Assembly (NCBI RefSeq): GCF_018141425.1
Contig: NZ_CP058561.1
Location: 1,054,001 to 1,118,000 of the forward strand
Reading direction: 5' to 3'
Length of the DNA: 64,000 bases
Source: Vallitalea guaymasensis
GTDB lineage: Bacteria; Bacillota; Clostridia; Lachnospirales; Vallitaleaceae
Under the pieces are notes generated by a model, which saw nothing but the letters and a program-made list of their open reading frames with translations, did no database searches and was not told the origin of the DNA. A program made the translations under genes and the position numbers. Positions 42,394 through 50,535 of the stretch are shown here, piece by piece (the first letter of the stretch is position 1; the number at the start of each line of letters is the position of its first letter).

Positions 42394-42623
42394 AATCCTC
42401 CATCACACTTCTATAAAATCTTTATTATATTCTATTCCAAGATTATATAAAAAATTAATAAAATGATTCCTAAATAACTTTCATGCTACTAATATCTAAT
42501 AAACAACCATAAAAATAAAAACCCATAGATAAACATTCCACAATAAAATGTCATCTACAGGTCTCTTATATTTGTCTAGGTAAAACCTTAAACTATCTTC
42601 CTAAAAAAATACTACTATTCCTA

Positions 42624-43451
42624 CTAAAAATTAATATTATCAGGCTCTGGAAATAACTTTCTTCCATTATTCAAAGTAGCTATAATATCCATATCTTCCT
42701 TAGTAAGTGTAAAATCAAATACATCTTTATTTGATGCAATACGTTCTGGTGTAGAAGATTTTGGTAAAGGAATTATATTTCTTTCCAACAAGAATCTGAT
42801 AGCAACTTGAGGAACAGTTTTACCATATTTCTTGGCAATTTCAATCATATGTTCATTATTTAATAATTCACCTATATTACTGCTCATCAAAGGCGCATAG
42901 GCTTCTAGATAAATACCAAACTTCTTGCAGTAATCTTGAAGAACACGATTTTGTAGACCGACATGACATTCAACTTGGTTTACTACTGGCATAATTCTAG
43001 CTGTTTTTAATAAATCATCCAAATGATGAATATTGAAATTAGAAACACCTATAGCACGAATCTTACCTTCCTCATATAACTCTTCCATAGCACGCCATGA
43101 AGCACGAGCTTTATCATAACCTTTTGGCCAATGTATAAGATATAAATCAACATAATCAAGTTGTAATTTATTTAAAGAATCTGTAAAAGCCGCTTTTGTT
43201 TCTTCATAACCTTGGTCATCATTCCAAAGTTTTGTTGTAACAAAAATGTCGCCTCTATCTATTCCACTATCTTTAATAGCTCTTCCAACACTTTCTTCAT
43301 TACCATAAGCTACTGCAGTATCAATATGACGATAGCCATTTTCAAGAGCACATTTTACATTTTGGTAAGCTTCATCATCTTTAGCACGAAATGTACCAAA
43401 TCCTAATTGTGGTATTTCCACACCATTATTCAAAATCAACTTTTTCATCAT
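42624..43451 (-). CDS. Aldo/keto reductase (2,5-diketo-gluconate reductase-like)
   Basis: 275 residues, the compact bacterial AKR5-type length. GFGTFRAKD, the catalytic HIDTAVAYGNEESVG (Asp, Tyr), TTKLWND (Lys) and LIHWPKG (His) are present, as is the C-terminal NADPH-binding IPLPKSSTPERIASNKDVFD. GGAGGTTATATAT precedes the ATG. It stands alone between pdaB piece 1 and bioY. Substrate unknown; these enzymes reduce small aldehydes and keto-sugars. Confidence 0.92.
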   Translation of the reverse strand: MMKKLILNNGVEIPQLGFGTFRAKDDEAYQNVKCALENGYRHIDTAVAYGNEESVGRAIKDSGIDRGDIFVTTKLWNDDQGYEETKAAFTDSLNKLQLDYVDLYLIHWPKGYDKARASWRAMEELYEEGKIRAIGVSNFNIHHLDDLLKTARIMPVVNQVECHVGLQNRVLQDYCKKFGIYLEAYAPLMSSNIGELLNNEHMIEIAKKYGKTVPQVAIRFLLERNIIPLPKSSTPERIASNKDVFDFTLTKEDMDIIATLNNGRKLFPEPDNINF

Positions 43452-43539
43452 ATATATAACCTCCTAATTTAAGTTAAATATATTGTACTATATGTTGTCA
43501 ATAATAGCTACCATATATTAGTATAAAAATTAAAGCTAT

Positions 43540-44118
43540 TTAAATATTGTTTTTGCAGACTCCATTCATAACTCCAGACTTTCTTAGAATAGGAATTATA
43601 ATGGTTGAAGAATAAGCAGCTATAATAACTAGAATAAAATCTTTTACCATAAAAGGTATCATTGATTTAAAAATACCGACTAGTGAAGCTGGTTTATTAA
43701 GATATAAATCTTTTATAAAATAAAGATACACATTACCAATGATATAAATTGCTGCAAATCCAACTATAGATATACCTAAAACTTTAATAAAATTAATATT
43801 CTTTTTATTGTTCAATAATGCACCTACTATCAATGGAGCAACAGCAAATCCTATAATATAACCAAAAGTAGGGTTGAAAATATAAGCTATTCCCCCTCCC
43901 ATAGTAAATACGGGAAGTCCTACAAGACCTAAGAGTATGTATATTAATTGAGATAAAAAACCTGCTTTAGCTCCTAATAAAAGCCCTGCATAAATACTGA
44001 AAAACAGTTGAAATGTTAAAGGCACACCAAAAGGTGTAGGTATACTTAACTTAGCTCCAACTACCATTAACGCTGCAAAAATACCAATCATAATCATTTC
44101 TCTAAGTTGTAATTTCAT
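43540..44118 (-). CDS. bioY: Biotin transporter BioY (ECF S component)
   Basis: 192 residues and six membrane segments. The BioY signature includes PFGVPLTFQLFFSIYAGLLL, GLPVFTMGGGIAYIFNPTFG and YIIGFAVAPLIVG. It is the substrate-binding S component of an energy-coupling-factor biotin importer; the shared ECF ATPases are not in the window. GAGGAGATAAAATT precedes the ATG. A consensus promoter covered by BirA-type half-sites lies upstream, so repression by biotin-bound BirA is expected. Confidence 0.95.
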   Translation of the reverse strand: MKLQLREMIMIGIFAALMVVGAKLSIPTPFGVPLTFQLFFSIYAGLLLGAKAGFLSQLIYILLGLVGLPVFTMGGGIAYIFNPTFGYIIGFAVAPLIVGALLNNKKNINFIKVLGISIVGFAAIYIIGNVYLYFIKDLYLNKPASLVGIFKSMIPFMVKDFILVIIAAYSSTIIIPILRKSGVMNGVCKNNI

Positions 44119-44150
44119 AATTTTATCTCCTCGTTAATTTGATTAATTGT

Positions 44151-44203
44151 ATTATACATTTGTTAACCCCTATTGTCAACTACAAAGGTATAGAGGTTAA
44201 CAA
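44151..44203 (-). promoter_or_regulatory. bioY promoter with BirA-type operator half-sites
   Basis: On the minus strand: TTGTTAACC (44203-44195), 14 bases, then GTTGACAA (44180-44173), whose TTGACA is a perfect -35. After a 17-base spacer comes a perfect -10 TATAAT (44156-44151). A third half-site GGTTAACAA (44168-44160) lies in the spacer. TTGTTAACC...GGTTAACAA is the Firmicute BirA operator type. Confidence 0.75.
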
Positions 44204-44278
44204 TGCCTCGACAAAAAATGCAAAGAATACCTTATTCATCCTTTGCACTTTTTATTTATATATCTATCAATTCTATAA

Positions 44279-45532
44279 TCAATTAGCAACAACAGCTTCT
44301 TCTTCATCTACTCTGCTTTTAATCTCATTCTTGTTTATTCTTATCATCCACAATGTGGATACACCTACAATCAAAGCACATATCTTCCAAGCAATAGAAA
44401 AACTCGTTGCTTCAAGAACATGTCCCATTATTAGTGGTCCTACTGTAAAACCTAATCCCATAGTTATAGGTAAAACTGAACTCATCCTTCCTCTATGAGT
44501 AGCAGGAGTATGATTCATAATAAACGGCATTACACTTATAGCTTCAAGTATTTCTCCTAGAGTAAATATAAACACTGAAGTGAAGAATGCTACTCTCGTT
44601 GAAATAAACCCTAACATACCAAATCCTATAGTAAATAATATACCTGCATAGAATACTCTTTTTACATTAGTTTTTTTACTAAATAATGAAGTCAGCACAG
44701 GTGTTAATACAACAACAATAATTGCGTTAAAAGTCCCTAAAGCACCATACAAAGCTGCTCCATCAGCGGGAAAATTATCTTTTGCATGTAATGGCAACAT
44801 GAAGGACCATTGAGAATATACGAATCTATAACCAAAAAGTGCTAATGCAAATGCGATTAATATTGGTCTAGAGAATAATACGTCCAGTATAGATCCTTCT
44901 TCTTTCTTTTCTAATTCACGATCTTGTGATATCTCTTTACTACTATTATGTAGAGTCTCACTAACAAATAATCCTATAAGTGTTATTCCAATTAAACCAG
45001 TTACAACATCTAATAGAAAAAACAGTTTTAGATTATATTCAAATAAAGTTCCTGCAAATAGCATAGCTATAGCATAGCCAAAGTTAAACCCTAAATAGTT
45101 AAGTGAATATGCCCCTTCTCTCTCTTCCGGAGTAGTTAAATCAGCAGTCATTGCATCATGAGCTGGTCCAGCTATACCAAATAATATTCCGGATAATAAT
45201 AGCAAATAAGCCATTAACATGGTAGGCTGTATAAAGCAACAAGCACCATAGCATAATATGCCTAATGTCTCAAAAATAACTATAAGCTTCTTTCTCCCTA
45301 TGATATCCGATAGCTTTCCTCCAATTAAACTTGAGGGTATAAATAACAACCCGCTAATGGCTATAAAAGTTCCTGTTTCACTTTCTGATAAACCTATTTT
45401 ATTGTTTAATAATAATGTTAGAAATGGAAAGACAAACGCTCCCATTGCATTGACAGTTTTTGCGATAAATATAATATATATTTCTCTTTTTAATCCTCGA
45501 TATGGTTCTATTAATTTCATTAACCTCTGCAT
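44279..45532 (-). CDS. Major facilitator superfamily drug/efflux transporter
   Basis: 417 residues with twelve predicted membrane segments. The MFS loop 2-3 motif is visible as GGKLSDIIGRKK, and AGPAHDAMTADL, TPEEREGAYSLNYLGFNFGY are typical of the MdtH/YfmO-like multidrug group. AAAGGAG precedes the ATG. A 30-residue leader peptide and mutually exclusive hairpins upstream suggest that expression is induced by an antibiotic or translation stress, which fits an exporter role. Confidence 0.85.
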   Translation of the reverse strand: MQRLMKLIEPYRGLKREIYIIFIAKTVNAMGAFVFPFLTLLLNNKIGLSESETGTFIAISGLLFIPSSLIGGKLSDIIGRKKLIVIFETLGILCYGACCFIQPTMLMAYLLLLSGILFGIAGPAHDAMTADLTTPEEREGAYSLNYLGFNFGYAIAMLFAGTLFEYNLKLFFLLDVVTGLIGITLIGLFVSETLHNSSKEISQDRELEKKEEGSILDVLFSRPILIAFALALFGYRFVYSQWSFMLPLHAKDNFPADGAALYGALGTFNAIIVVVLTPVLTSLFSKKTNVKRVFYAGILFTIGFGMLGFISTRVAFFTSVFIFTLGEILEAISVMPFIMNHTPATHRGRMSSVLPITMGLGFTVGPLIMGHVLEATSFSIAWKICALIVGVSTLWMIRINKNEIKSRVDEEEAVVAN

Positions 45533-45622
45533 AATCCTAGTTCTCCTTTTGTCTGTATTAATTTTTTAATAGAAGCATTACAAATAAATCCACTTTTCAA
45601 TAATTCACCTTTTCTACAATAT

Positions 45623-45660
45623 AAAAAAGCCATGTTAACGTAACTTACGTTCCATGGCTA
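45623..45660 (-). terminator. Attenuator terminator before the MFS gene
   Basis: On the minus strand AGCCATGGAACGTAA pairs with TTACGTTAACATGGCT, followed by TTTTTT. It stands about 90 bases ahead of the MFS start codon and after the leader peptide gene, so it must be overcome for expression. Confidence 0.85.
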
Positions 45661-45771
45661 TATATCTATACAAGGTATGCATAATTATAGTCGTAATATT
45701 ATAGATTTACTCATTGACAAATCAATATTACATACAAGTTATTATACCTTTCTCATAATAAGGCATAATAA

Positions 45772-45862
45772 TAGCCACAGTTATATATACCTGTGACTAG
45801 CTAACTATAATTATATAAGATTCACTTATAATATTTAACTATTATTTATCACTAACACAGGT
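45772..45862 (-). promoter_or_regulatory. Alternating attenuator segments
   Basis: Three segments can pair in turn on the minus strand: ACCTGTG (45862-45856, inside the last codons of the leader peptide), CACAGGT (45795-45789) and CTGTGGCTA (45780-45772). Segment 1 pairs with 2, or 2 pairs with 3. The TGGCTA of segment 3 can also pair with TAGCCA at the base of the terminator (45660-45655). This is the logic of ribosome-mediated attenuation. Confidence 0.6.
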
Positions 45863-45934
45863 TGTTTTATATTTCTTAGATTGTAATTGGGTATTTACTG
45901 TTTTATTTGATGTGATATGTAATTTAATTATCAT
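45842..45934 (-). CDS. 30-residue leader peptide of the MFS gene
   Basis: Starts at ATG 45932-45934 with AAAGGAAGG nine bases ahead and reads MIIKLHITSNKTVNTQLQSK, ending KYKTTCVSDK. It is preceded by a strong promoter and followed by alternative hairpins and a terminator. The peptide is rich in Lys and Thr. Stalling of a ribosome here probably decides whether the terminator forms. Confidence 0.65.
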   Translation of the reverse strand: MIIKLHITSNKTVNTQLQSKKYKTTCVSDK

Positions 45935-45967
45935 AAAACAACCTTCCTTTCTTAAACAAATTTCTTA

Positions 45968-46001
45968 TAAAATTATATAATGATATACATACCATTGTCA
46001 A
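45968..46001 (-). promoter_or_regulatory. Promoter of the leader peptide/MFS transcript
   Basis: TTGACA and TATAAT separated by 18 bases on the minus strand, about 40 bases before the leader peptide start codon. Confidence 0.65.
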
Positions 46002-46123
46002 GAACTATTTATACCATCTATAAAGATTACCATATATGGATATACTATTTATAACTATAATTAACACAAATTTACAAATATGAGCATAGTTGTATAATAT
46101 AATAACAAAACAGGAGCAATACA

Positions 46124-47413
46124 ATGAACAAATATAATAAGCATATCATAGTCATTAGTATCGATGCATTAAATGCTCTCGATTTTAATTATATAAAAGA
46201 CTTGCCTACTTTTAAATCATACATCTCAGAAGGCTCTTATGTAAGAAATATGTATAGTATATATCCTAGCTTAACATATCCCTGCCACACTTCCATAATA
46301 ACCGGTACATATCCCAATAAACATGGTATTGTATCCAATAAAAAATGTCAGCCAGAGAGATATAAGAAACCAGAATGGTATTGGTATGAAAAATCCATAA
46401 AAGTTCCAACTATATTTGACTATGCAAAGAAACAGGGATATACATGTGCTTCTATATTATGGCCAGTAATGGCTGGTGCTACAATAACATATAACATGCC
46501 CGAATTATGGCCTATAGAACCAGGTTGTTTTATAAGTAATTATATAAAAAACAGTAGTAGAAATCTTATTATTCCTGCATTAAAAAATGCAAAATTAAGT
46601 TGTTCAGCTCAACCCACCTTGGATAACATAGCTGATGATATTTCCAACTATCTGATCTTAAAAAAACAGCCAAATCTATTATTCATTCATTTCACTCAGT
46701 TGGATTACACTATGCATAGACTTGGTACTAGCGCAACTAAAATCCAATGTATATTAAATACTATGGATTCTCGTATAGAAGGACTTATTAACTCTACTAA
46801 AAAGGCTAATATATATGATCAAACAGACTTCATAATATTAGGTGATCATGGTATGAATAATTACAAATATTATATATGTATGAATTCTTTTTTCAAAGAA
46901 AACAAACTGATAATAACAAATGATAGAAATAGAATCATATCTTGGAAAGCATTCTGTAACGCATGTGGTGGTTCTGCACAGATATGTATCAAAAATGAAG
47001 GAGATAAACAATTATACAAAAAGGTTTATGCTCAATTATTAGAATTACAATCTAATCCAGAAAGTGGAATAAAGAAAGTATATACAAGTGAAGAAACTAA
47101 TAGATTATTCCACCTAGATAATAGTTTTCAGTTTGTTCTAGAAGCTAAGGATGGCTATGTCTTCAATAATCACATATGCAATCAATTAATAATCCCTAGA
47201 ACCAAATTATCAAGACCCCATATAGCTGACCATGGATTTTTACCTACTCATCCTAATATGAGAACACTTCTTTTTGCCAAAGGTAATAACATCAATAACA
47301 CATATATACCACAAGCTACACTAGTTGATGTAGCGCCAACCATAGCTAAGATAATGAATATACCTATGAAAAATATTGATGGTAAATGTTTGGATTCTCT
47401 TTTAAAACACTAA
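46124..47413 (+). CDS. Alkaline-phosphatase-superfamily phosphodiesterase (ENPP/nucleotide pyrophosphatase type)
   Basis: 429 residues. Metal and nucleophile motifs of the ENPP family are present: ISIDALNALDFN (Asp), SLTYPCHTSIITGTYPNKHG (Thr nucleophile and glycine turn), HFTQLDYTMHRLG (Asp, His), IILGDHGMNNY (Asp-His) and a late HIADHGF His. No signal peptide, so probably cytosolic. AGGAGCAATACA precedes the ATG. It hydrolyses phosphodiester or phosphonate-type bonds; substrate unknown. It diverges from the MFS transcript. Confidence 0.88.
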   Translation: MNKYNKHIIVISIDALNALDFNYIKDLPTFKSYISEGSYVRNMYSIYPSLTYPCHTSIITGTYPNKHGIVSNKKCQPERYKKPEWYWYEKSIKVPTIFDYAKKQGYTCASILWPVMAGATITYNMPELWPIEPGCFISNYIKNSSRNLIIPALKNAKLSCSAQPTLDNIADDISNYLILKKQPNLLFIHFTQLDYTMHRLGTSATKIQCILNTMDSRIEGLINSTKKANIYDQTDFIILGDHGMNNYKYYICMNSFFKENKLIITNDRNRIISWKAFCNACGGSAQICIKNEGDKQLYKKVYAQLLELQSNPESGIKKVYTSEETNRLFHLDNSFQFVLEAKDGYVFNNHICNQLIIPRTKLSRPHIADHGFLPTHPNMRTLLFAKGNNINNTYIPQATLVDVAPTIAKIMNIPMKNIDGKCLDSLLKH

Positions 47414-47511
47414 AAAGAGCTGCCATAATTTATACAAAAATATCCATTAGAATACTTTTGTGATATATATGAACAGCTCATAATAATACTAGTATGCTCT
47501 ATTTATCACTA

Positions 47512-48096
47512 TTAAAAATTATCACATAAAAGTTCAAAATATGATTGTGGATGTGCACATGCTGGACATACCTGAGGTGCGCTATCTCCTTCGTGTATAT
47601 AGCCACAATTATCGCATTTCCATAAAGTTTTTTCTTCTTTTTTGAAAACACTGCCGTCTCCAATATTACTTAATAATTTTCTATATCTTTCTTCATGATG
47701 CTTCTCTACAGAACCAATCTTCTCAAATACAACTGCAATATTTTCAAATCCTTCTTCTCTTGCTACTTCTGCAAATGCTGGGTATAAATCAGACCATTCT
47801 TCATTTTCTCCATTGGCAGCAGCTAACAGATTATCTTTTGTATCTCCAAGAGTAATAGGAAAACCTGCAGTTATTTCAATTGCTTCATGTTTATAATCTT
47901 GTTTCAGAAACTTAAAAAATCTCTTTGCATGTTCTTTCTCATTGTCTGCTGTTTCATAAAATATATTGGATATTTGTACATATCCTTCTTTTTTAGCAAT
48001 TGATGCATAGAAAGTATATCTGTTTCTTGCTTGTGATTCGCCAGCAAAAGCTTTTAAAAGATTCTCAGCTGTTCTTGTTCCCTTTAATGATTTCAT
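47512..48096 (-). CDS. rbr: Rubrerythrin
   Basis: 194 residues. The ferritin-like diiron domain has NLLKAFAGESQARNRYTFYA and ETADNEKEHAKRFF, and later EEGFENIAVVFEKI and EKHHEERYRKLL with Glu and His ligands. The C-terminal rubredoxin-like domain is CDNCGYIHEG ... CPACAHPQSYF. It reduces hydrogen peroxide in anaerobes using electrons from rubredoxin or NADH. 36 bases behind desulfoferrodoxin, so the two form one oxygen-defence operon. CGGAGGAATTGT precedes the ATG. Confidence 0.95.
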   Translation of the reverse strand: MKSLKGTRTAENLLKAFAGESQARNRYTFYASIAKKEGYVQISNIFYETADNEKEHAKRFFKFLKQDYKHEAIEITAGFPITLGDTKDNLLAAANGENEEWSDLYPAFAEVAREEGFENIAVVFEKIGSVEKHHEERYRKLLSNIGDGSVFKKEEKTLWKCDNCGYIHEGDSAPQVCPACAHPQSYFELLCDNF

Positions 48097-48132
48097 TACA
48101 ATTCCTCCGTATTCAATTTGTTTATCTATATC

Positions 48133-48516
48133 TTAATTTTTTCTCCATAATCCATGGATATTACAATATTCTCTTGCAAAAACATTATCTGTTTTTGGTA
48201 CTATGAATGTGGCTTCTGGTTCGTCATCAGGAGTTAATTCTTTTCTATATATATGAGAGTCTGCAACTAATTCTATCCACATTATATGATGTTTTTCAGT
48301 CATTGGATGAGCTTGATTTTCTCCAATTCTAACTTTATAACCGTTCTCTATCTCTTCAATAAATGGTACATGTTTCTCTTTAGAAGTATCAGCTGTCTGT
48401 TCTTCTAATAATTGCATTTTTTCACCACAACATACTATTGGCGCGCCATTTCCTACAAAAACCTCAACAATGTTTCCACAATGTGGACATTTATAGATTT
48501 CTAGTTTTTTTGTCAT
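48133..48516 (-). CDS. dfx: Desulfoferrodoxin (superoxide reductase, two-iron type)
   Basis: 127 residues. The N-terminal desulforedoxin domain has YKCPHCGNI and VCCGEKM (four Cys, FeS4 centre). The SOR domain has [14 protein letters not shown] and [10 protein letters not shown] (four His and one Cys for the active iron). It reduces superoxide to peroxide, which rubrerythrin then removes. AAAGGAGGAAATAG precedes the ATG. A weak PerR-like AT-rich pattern upstream is not convincing. Confidence 0.95.
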   Translation of the reverse strand: MTKKLEIYKCPHCGNIVEVFVGNGAPIVCCGEKMQLLEEQTADTSKEKHVPFIEEIENGYKVRIGENQAHPMTEKHHIMWIELVADSHIYRKELTPDDEPEATFIVPKTDNVFAREYCNIHGLWRKN

Positions 48517-48658
48517 TCTATTTCCTCCTTTTGTTAAAATTAATTATTATAGAGTATAAAAAAAATTACACCTTATTAGATATATTCTATATCTCAATTG
48601 ATAATCCTTTTAGAATTATGAACCACTATATATTAACATCTCAAATGTTTAATATGGT

Positions 48659-49330
48659 CTATTTTTCTGGCAGATCTACTTTTCTTAATCTAATTTTATC
48701 ATTAGTACCTGTTCCGTAATGTATTCCTTTATTAACAATATCAGCTGCTCCACTAGTTATATCAACCATCTTATTCAAGAATGATTCTTTCTTGTTATAT
48801 TCAACTAATACTGAATAACATACTTGATCAAGATACCCAGTATCATTAATGATATAATCATTCTGTAATATTTCATATTGTACTTTACCTGATAAAGTAT
48901 AATCTACTTTAACATCAATTAAATAATATAATATATTCTCTTCTACATTGGATGATTCTATTCCCAACTTAGCACAACCTCCATAAGCTCTTACAAGCCC
49001 ACCTGTACCAAGTAAAGTCCCTCCAAAATATCTAGTTACAACAACTATTACATTATGTAATTTGCTACCTCTTATTACTTCTAGAATAGGCATACCAGCA
49101 GTACCACTAGGCTCCCCATCATCACTACATCGTTCTAACGGTTGTTTAAGTCCTATGGTGTAAGCAAATACATTATGAGTTGCATTCCAATATTTTTTAC
49201 GTATTCCCTCTAAAAAATCTTTTATTTCTTCTTCTGTTTCTACATGTTTTATTGTAGCTATGAATCGAGATTTTTTCTCCACTAATTCAGCTTCATTATC
49301 TTCAAATATAGTCAAATATTTTTCTACCAT
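48659..49330 (-). CDS. YigZ/IMPACT-family protein
   Basis: 223 residues. The UPF0029 signature is present: KYWNATHNVFAYTIG, SDDGEPSGTAGMPILEVIRG and VTRYFGGTLLGTGGLVRAYG, with a C-terminal DUF1949 domain. Conserved across bacteria; linked to proline peptidase or translation-stress functions, but the biochemical role is not settled. It sits 31 bases after the second lipoate ligase and probably shares its transcript. Confidence 0.9.
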   Translation of the reverse strand: MVEKYLTIFEDNEAELVEKKSRFIATIKHVETEEEIKDFLEGIRKKYWNATHNVFAYTIGLKQPLERCSDDGEPSGTAGMPILEVIRGSKLHNVIVVVTRYFGGTLLGTGGLVRAYGGCAKLGIESSNVEENILYYLIDVKVDYTLSGKVQYEILQNDYIINDTGYLDQVCYSVLVEYNKKESFLNKMVDITSGAADIVNKGIHYGTGTNDKIRLRKVDLPEK

Positions 49331-49361
49331 ACGATATCATCCTTATACTTCTTATTTATTA

Positions 49362-50366
49362 CTAAAACTTCTTGTTTTCTATCCAATCAGCAATATCTTC
49401 CAACATTTTTTGTCTTCCTTGGGATAACTTATTATTTCTTAACTTATGTGCTATGATTGATGAATTATATTTCTCTTGTATAAACATATCAGGTAACAAC
49501 CCAATAAAATCTTGATCTAAGCAGTCTGAATATATGGCTACTTCATCTATTATAGCATTTTTAGTATTTATATGAATCTGTATTTCTCCCCAATTAAATC
49601 TGGTTTCCAATAGCACTTGGAATTTGGCTGCTTTGCCATATCTCCAATCCCATGAAGCATTCTTTTCATATAATCCATTGATATCTTCATTATTGAACCA
49701 CTCAGGATCTTTCTCAATAATTATTCCATCACTTCCATGTGCATATTCATCTGCGAAACTCTTTATACACATATCACTAACAATCTCAGTACTTAGACCT
49801 TCATAGAAACTTGCTAAATTGGTAACTCTTGACTTAACTGATTTTACACCTTTTGAACTTATTTTTTCTTTAGAAACATTTAGATATCTTGCTAGATTAC
49901 TCATGTTTTCATTAATAAGTAGAGTACCATGATGCAACGAAACCTTCTTGCCATGATAAAATGCATTACCAGAAAATTTCTTATCATCTACAGTTAAATC
50001 ATTGCGCCCAGTAAGCTTACCATGGATACCTAACTTTTCACACATATTCAATATTACTTTTAGCTGTCTTTCCAAGTCATAATCAGATTTATTTATCACA
50101 AATGAAAAATTAAGATTTCCAAGTCCATGATAAACGGCTCCTCCGCCAGTTATCCTTCTTGATAATTTGACTCCTTCGTCTTCCAAAAGCGATATATTAC
50201 ATTCCCTCCATGGGTTTTGGTTTTTACCTACAACTACAGTCTTATCATTTTTCCATAAATATAAAACACATTGATCTTCCTCAAGATTCCTAACCAAATA
50301 TTCTTCAATAGATAAATTCTTCCATGGGTCTAAGCTTGTACTTATTACAACTTTTGCTTGTTTCAT
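49362..50366 (-). CDS. lplA: Lipoate-protein ligase A (second copy)
   Basis: 334 residues with the same motifs as 6567-7589: SRRITGGGAVYHGLGNLNFS, GRNDLTVDDKKFSGNAFY and LHHGTLLI, plus the accessory domain. AGGAGGTATTT directly precedes a proper ATG. Sequence identity to the first copy appears roughly half, so the copies are old and may serve different lipoyl domains. No lipoyl-domain gene is adjacent here, so this is probably the housekeeping ligase, for example for GcvH. Confidence 0.92.
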   Translation of the reverse strand: MKQAKVVISTSLDPWKNLSIEEYLVRNLEEDQCVLYLWKNDKTVVVGKNQNPWRECNISLLEDEGVKLSRRITGGGAVYHGLGNLNFSFVINKSDYDLERQLKVILNMCEKLGIHGKLTGRNDLTVDDKKFSGNAFYHGKKVSLHHGTLLINENMSNLARYLNVSKEKISSKGVKSVKSRVTNLASFYEGLSTEIVSDMCIKSFADEYAHGSDGIIIEKDPEWFNNEDINGLYEKNASWDWRYGKAAKFQVLLETRFNWGEIQIHINTKNAIIDEVAIYSDCLDQDFIGLLPDMFIQEKYNSSIIAHKLRNNKLSQGRQKMLEDIADWIENKKF

Positions 50367-50485
50367 AAATACCTCCTATAAGAATAAATATTTATTATAT
50401 TTGTATATGTATTAAAATGAGTTTCTTCTAACTAAAATCTTGTTTTTATATAATATGATTATACTTGTTATTGACTATTATTTCA

Positions 50486-50520
50486 AACAAAAAAACAGGC
50501 CGATCCTAATGACCGACCTG
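50486..50520 (-). terminator. Terminator of the GH3 gene
   Basis: CAGGTCGGTC pairs with GATCGGCCTG on the minus strand around ATTAG, followed by TTTTTTTG. Confidence 0.8.
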
Positions 50521-50535
50521 CATTTCATATTAATA

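Noticed and set aside
45533-46123. Metabolite riboswitch or T-box ahead of the MFS gene
   Set aside because: No T-box sequence or known aptamer pattern is present. The open leader frame with alternating hairpins fits ribosome-mediated attenuation better.
47417-47479. Terminator after the ENPP-type gene (GAGCTG ... CAGCTC)
   Set aside because: The loop is about 50 bases long and no T-run follows, so it is not convincing.
48517-48658. PerR box ahead of desulfoferrodoxin
   Set aside because: Only about 11 of 15 positions of the TTATAATnATTATAA pattern match, in an AT-rich background. Not strong enough to list.
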